NCBI GenBank assembly: GCA_002336855.1 | Contig: DDEV01000146.1 | Span: forward strand, 1 to 13,311 | Length of the DNA: 13,311 nt | Direction: 5' to 3' | Origin: Leucobacter sp. UBA1945 | GTDB taxonomy: Bacteria > Actinomycetota > Actinomycetes > Actinomycetales > Microbacteriaceae | In this document: piece after piece, positions 12,644 through 13,311 of the stretch | How positions within the stretch are numbered: the stretch's first letter is position 1 | How the letters are laid out: every line of letters starts with the position of its first letter | The notes under the pieces: generated by a model | What the model was told of the DNA's origin: nothing | The model's input: only the letters and a program-made list of their open reading frames with translations | Databases searched by the model: none | Made by a program: the position numbers and the translations under genes

Positions 12644-13311
12644 TCAGCCCAGCGCTTTTGCCACCAACGCCTGTGCGGCAGCCTGCACCTCGGCCAGGTG
12701 ATCCTCGCCCCGAAATGACTCTGCATAAATCTTCATGACGTCTTCGGTGCCGCTTGGCCGCGCCGCGAACCAGGCGTGCTCGGTCTGCACCTTGAGGCCG
12801 CCGATCGCCGCACCGTTGCCGGGAGCCGCGACCAGCACGGCGGTGATCGGGTCGCCGGCGAGCGTCGTGTCGGTCACGTCTTCGGGTGAGAGCGCGGCGA
12901 GCGCCGACTTCTGGGCCGGGGTGGCCGCAGCGTCGATGCGCGCATAGGCGGGGGTGCCGAATAGCTCGGTCAGCTCGCGGTAGCGCTCGCTCGGCGACTG
13001 GCCCGTGACCGCCTGAATCTCGGCCGCGAGCAGGGCGAGCAGAATGCCGTCCTTGTCGGTGCTCCAGGCGCTGCCGTCGAAGCGCTGAAACGAGGCGCCC
13101 GCGCTTTCTTCGCCACCGAACACGACGGTGCCATCGCCCAGGCCGGGCACGAACCACTTGAAGCCGACTGGCACCTCGAGCAGCGTGCGCCCGTGCGACG
13201 CGACGACGCGGTCGATGATCGCCGACGAGACGAGCGTTTTACCGATGCCCGCCTCCTGCGGCCAGTCGGGCCGGTGTGTCAGCAGGTAGTCGATCGCGAC
13301 CGCGAGAAAGT
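12644..13311 (-). CDS. pgm: phosphoglucomutase (alpha-D-glucose phosphate-specific), C-terminal part (cut by window edge)
   Basis: The frame is open from 13311 to a TGA at 12644-12646, giving 221 complete codons of the C-terminal part. The visible protein begins FLAVAIDYLLTHRPDWPQEA and contains the sugar-binding loop VFGGEESAGASF and the phosphate-binding domain 4 loop RPSGTEDVMKIYAESF. These identify a phosphohexomutase of the Pgm type, which interconverts glucose 1-phosphate and glucose 6-phosphate. The active-site serine and metal loop lie outside the window. A GTG near 13172 is internal, not a start, because family-conserved sequence continues upstream of it. It lies 58 bp upstream of pheA; no strong terminator separates them. 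Confidence 0.95.
   Translation of the reverse strand, partial: FLAVAIDYLLTHRPDWPQEAGIGKTLVSSAIIDRVVASHGRTLLEVPVGFKWFVPGLGDGTVVFGGEESAGASFQRFDGSAWSTDKDGILLALLAAEIQAVTGQSPSERYRELTELFGTPAYARIDAAATPAQKSALAALSPEDVTDTTLAGDPITAVLVAAPGNGAAIGGLKVQTEHAWFAARPSGTEDVMKIYAESFRGEDHLAEVQAAAQALVAKALG

Noticed and set aside
13172..13174. GTG as the start of a short protein in the pgm frame
   Set aside because: Conserved phosphoglucomutase sequence continues in frame upstream to the window edge, so this codon is internal.

Overview
The window looks like a chromosomal segment from a high-GC actinobacterium, most likely a member of the Microbacteriaceae (Leucobacter-like). This is inferred from the GC-rich codon use, the actinobacterial form of seryl-tRNA synthetase, a perfect actinobacterial HAIR heat-shock operator, and several starts that look leaderless. 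No transposase, integrase, phage gene, CRISPR array or rRNA was seen.

Layout. Positions 1-114 hold the 5' end of clpB on the minus strand. It diverges, across a perfect HspR-type operator at 172-198, from a plus-strand cassette: a GH1 beta-glucosidase (348-1730), an MFS transporter (1727-2980, overlapping it by 4 nt) and an M20 amidohydrolase (3049-4251), closed by a long hairpin. This set looks like uptake and deconjugation of glycosides and N-acyl amino acid conjugates. Next is a CynX/NimT-like MFS transporter (4333-5574) with its own apparently leaderless promoter. Then comes a compact unit of two small roadblock/LC7-like proteins (5763-6152 and 6208-6567), with its own promoter, a strong ribosome binding site and a bidirectional terminator. 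No GTPase or kinase partner lies in the window.

From 6705 to 10537 everything is on the minus strand: serS, an overlapping HAD-IIB phosphatase, tRNA-Ser(UGA), an LCP-family cell-wall ligase and tRNA-Ser(GCU). The seryl-tRNA synthetase therefore sits with two of its own substrates. A lipid/diacylglycerol kinase (10625-11611, plus) diverges from serS and converges on pheA (prephenate dehydratase, 11632-12585, minus). The 3' part of pgm (phosphoglucomutase, minus) runs off the right edge.

Most genes are housekeeping. The parts worth a second look are the orphan roadblock pair, the HAIR operator shared with the glycosidase cassette, the repeated '-10 box, 6 nt, ATG' arrangement at three genes, the matching '-10 box, 7 nt' arrangement at both tRNA-Ser genes, and an operator-like dyad over the pheA promoter.
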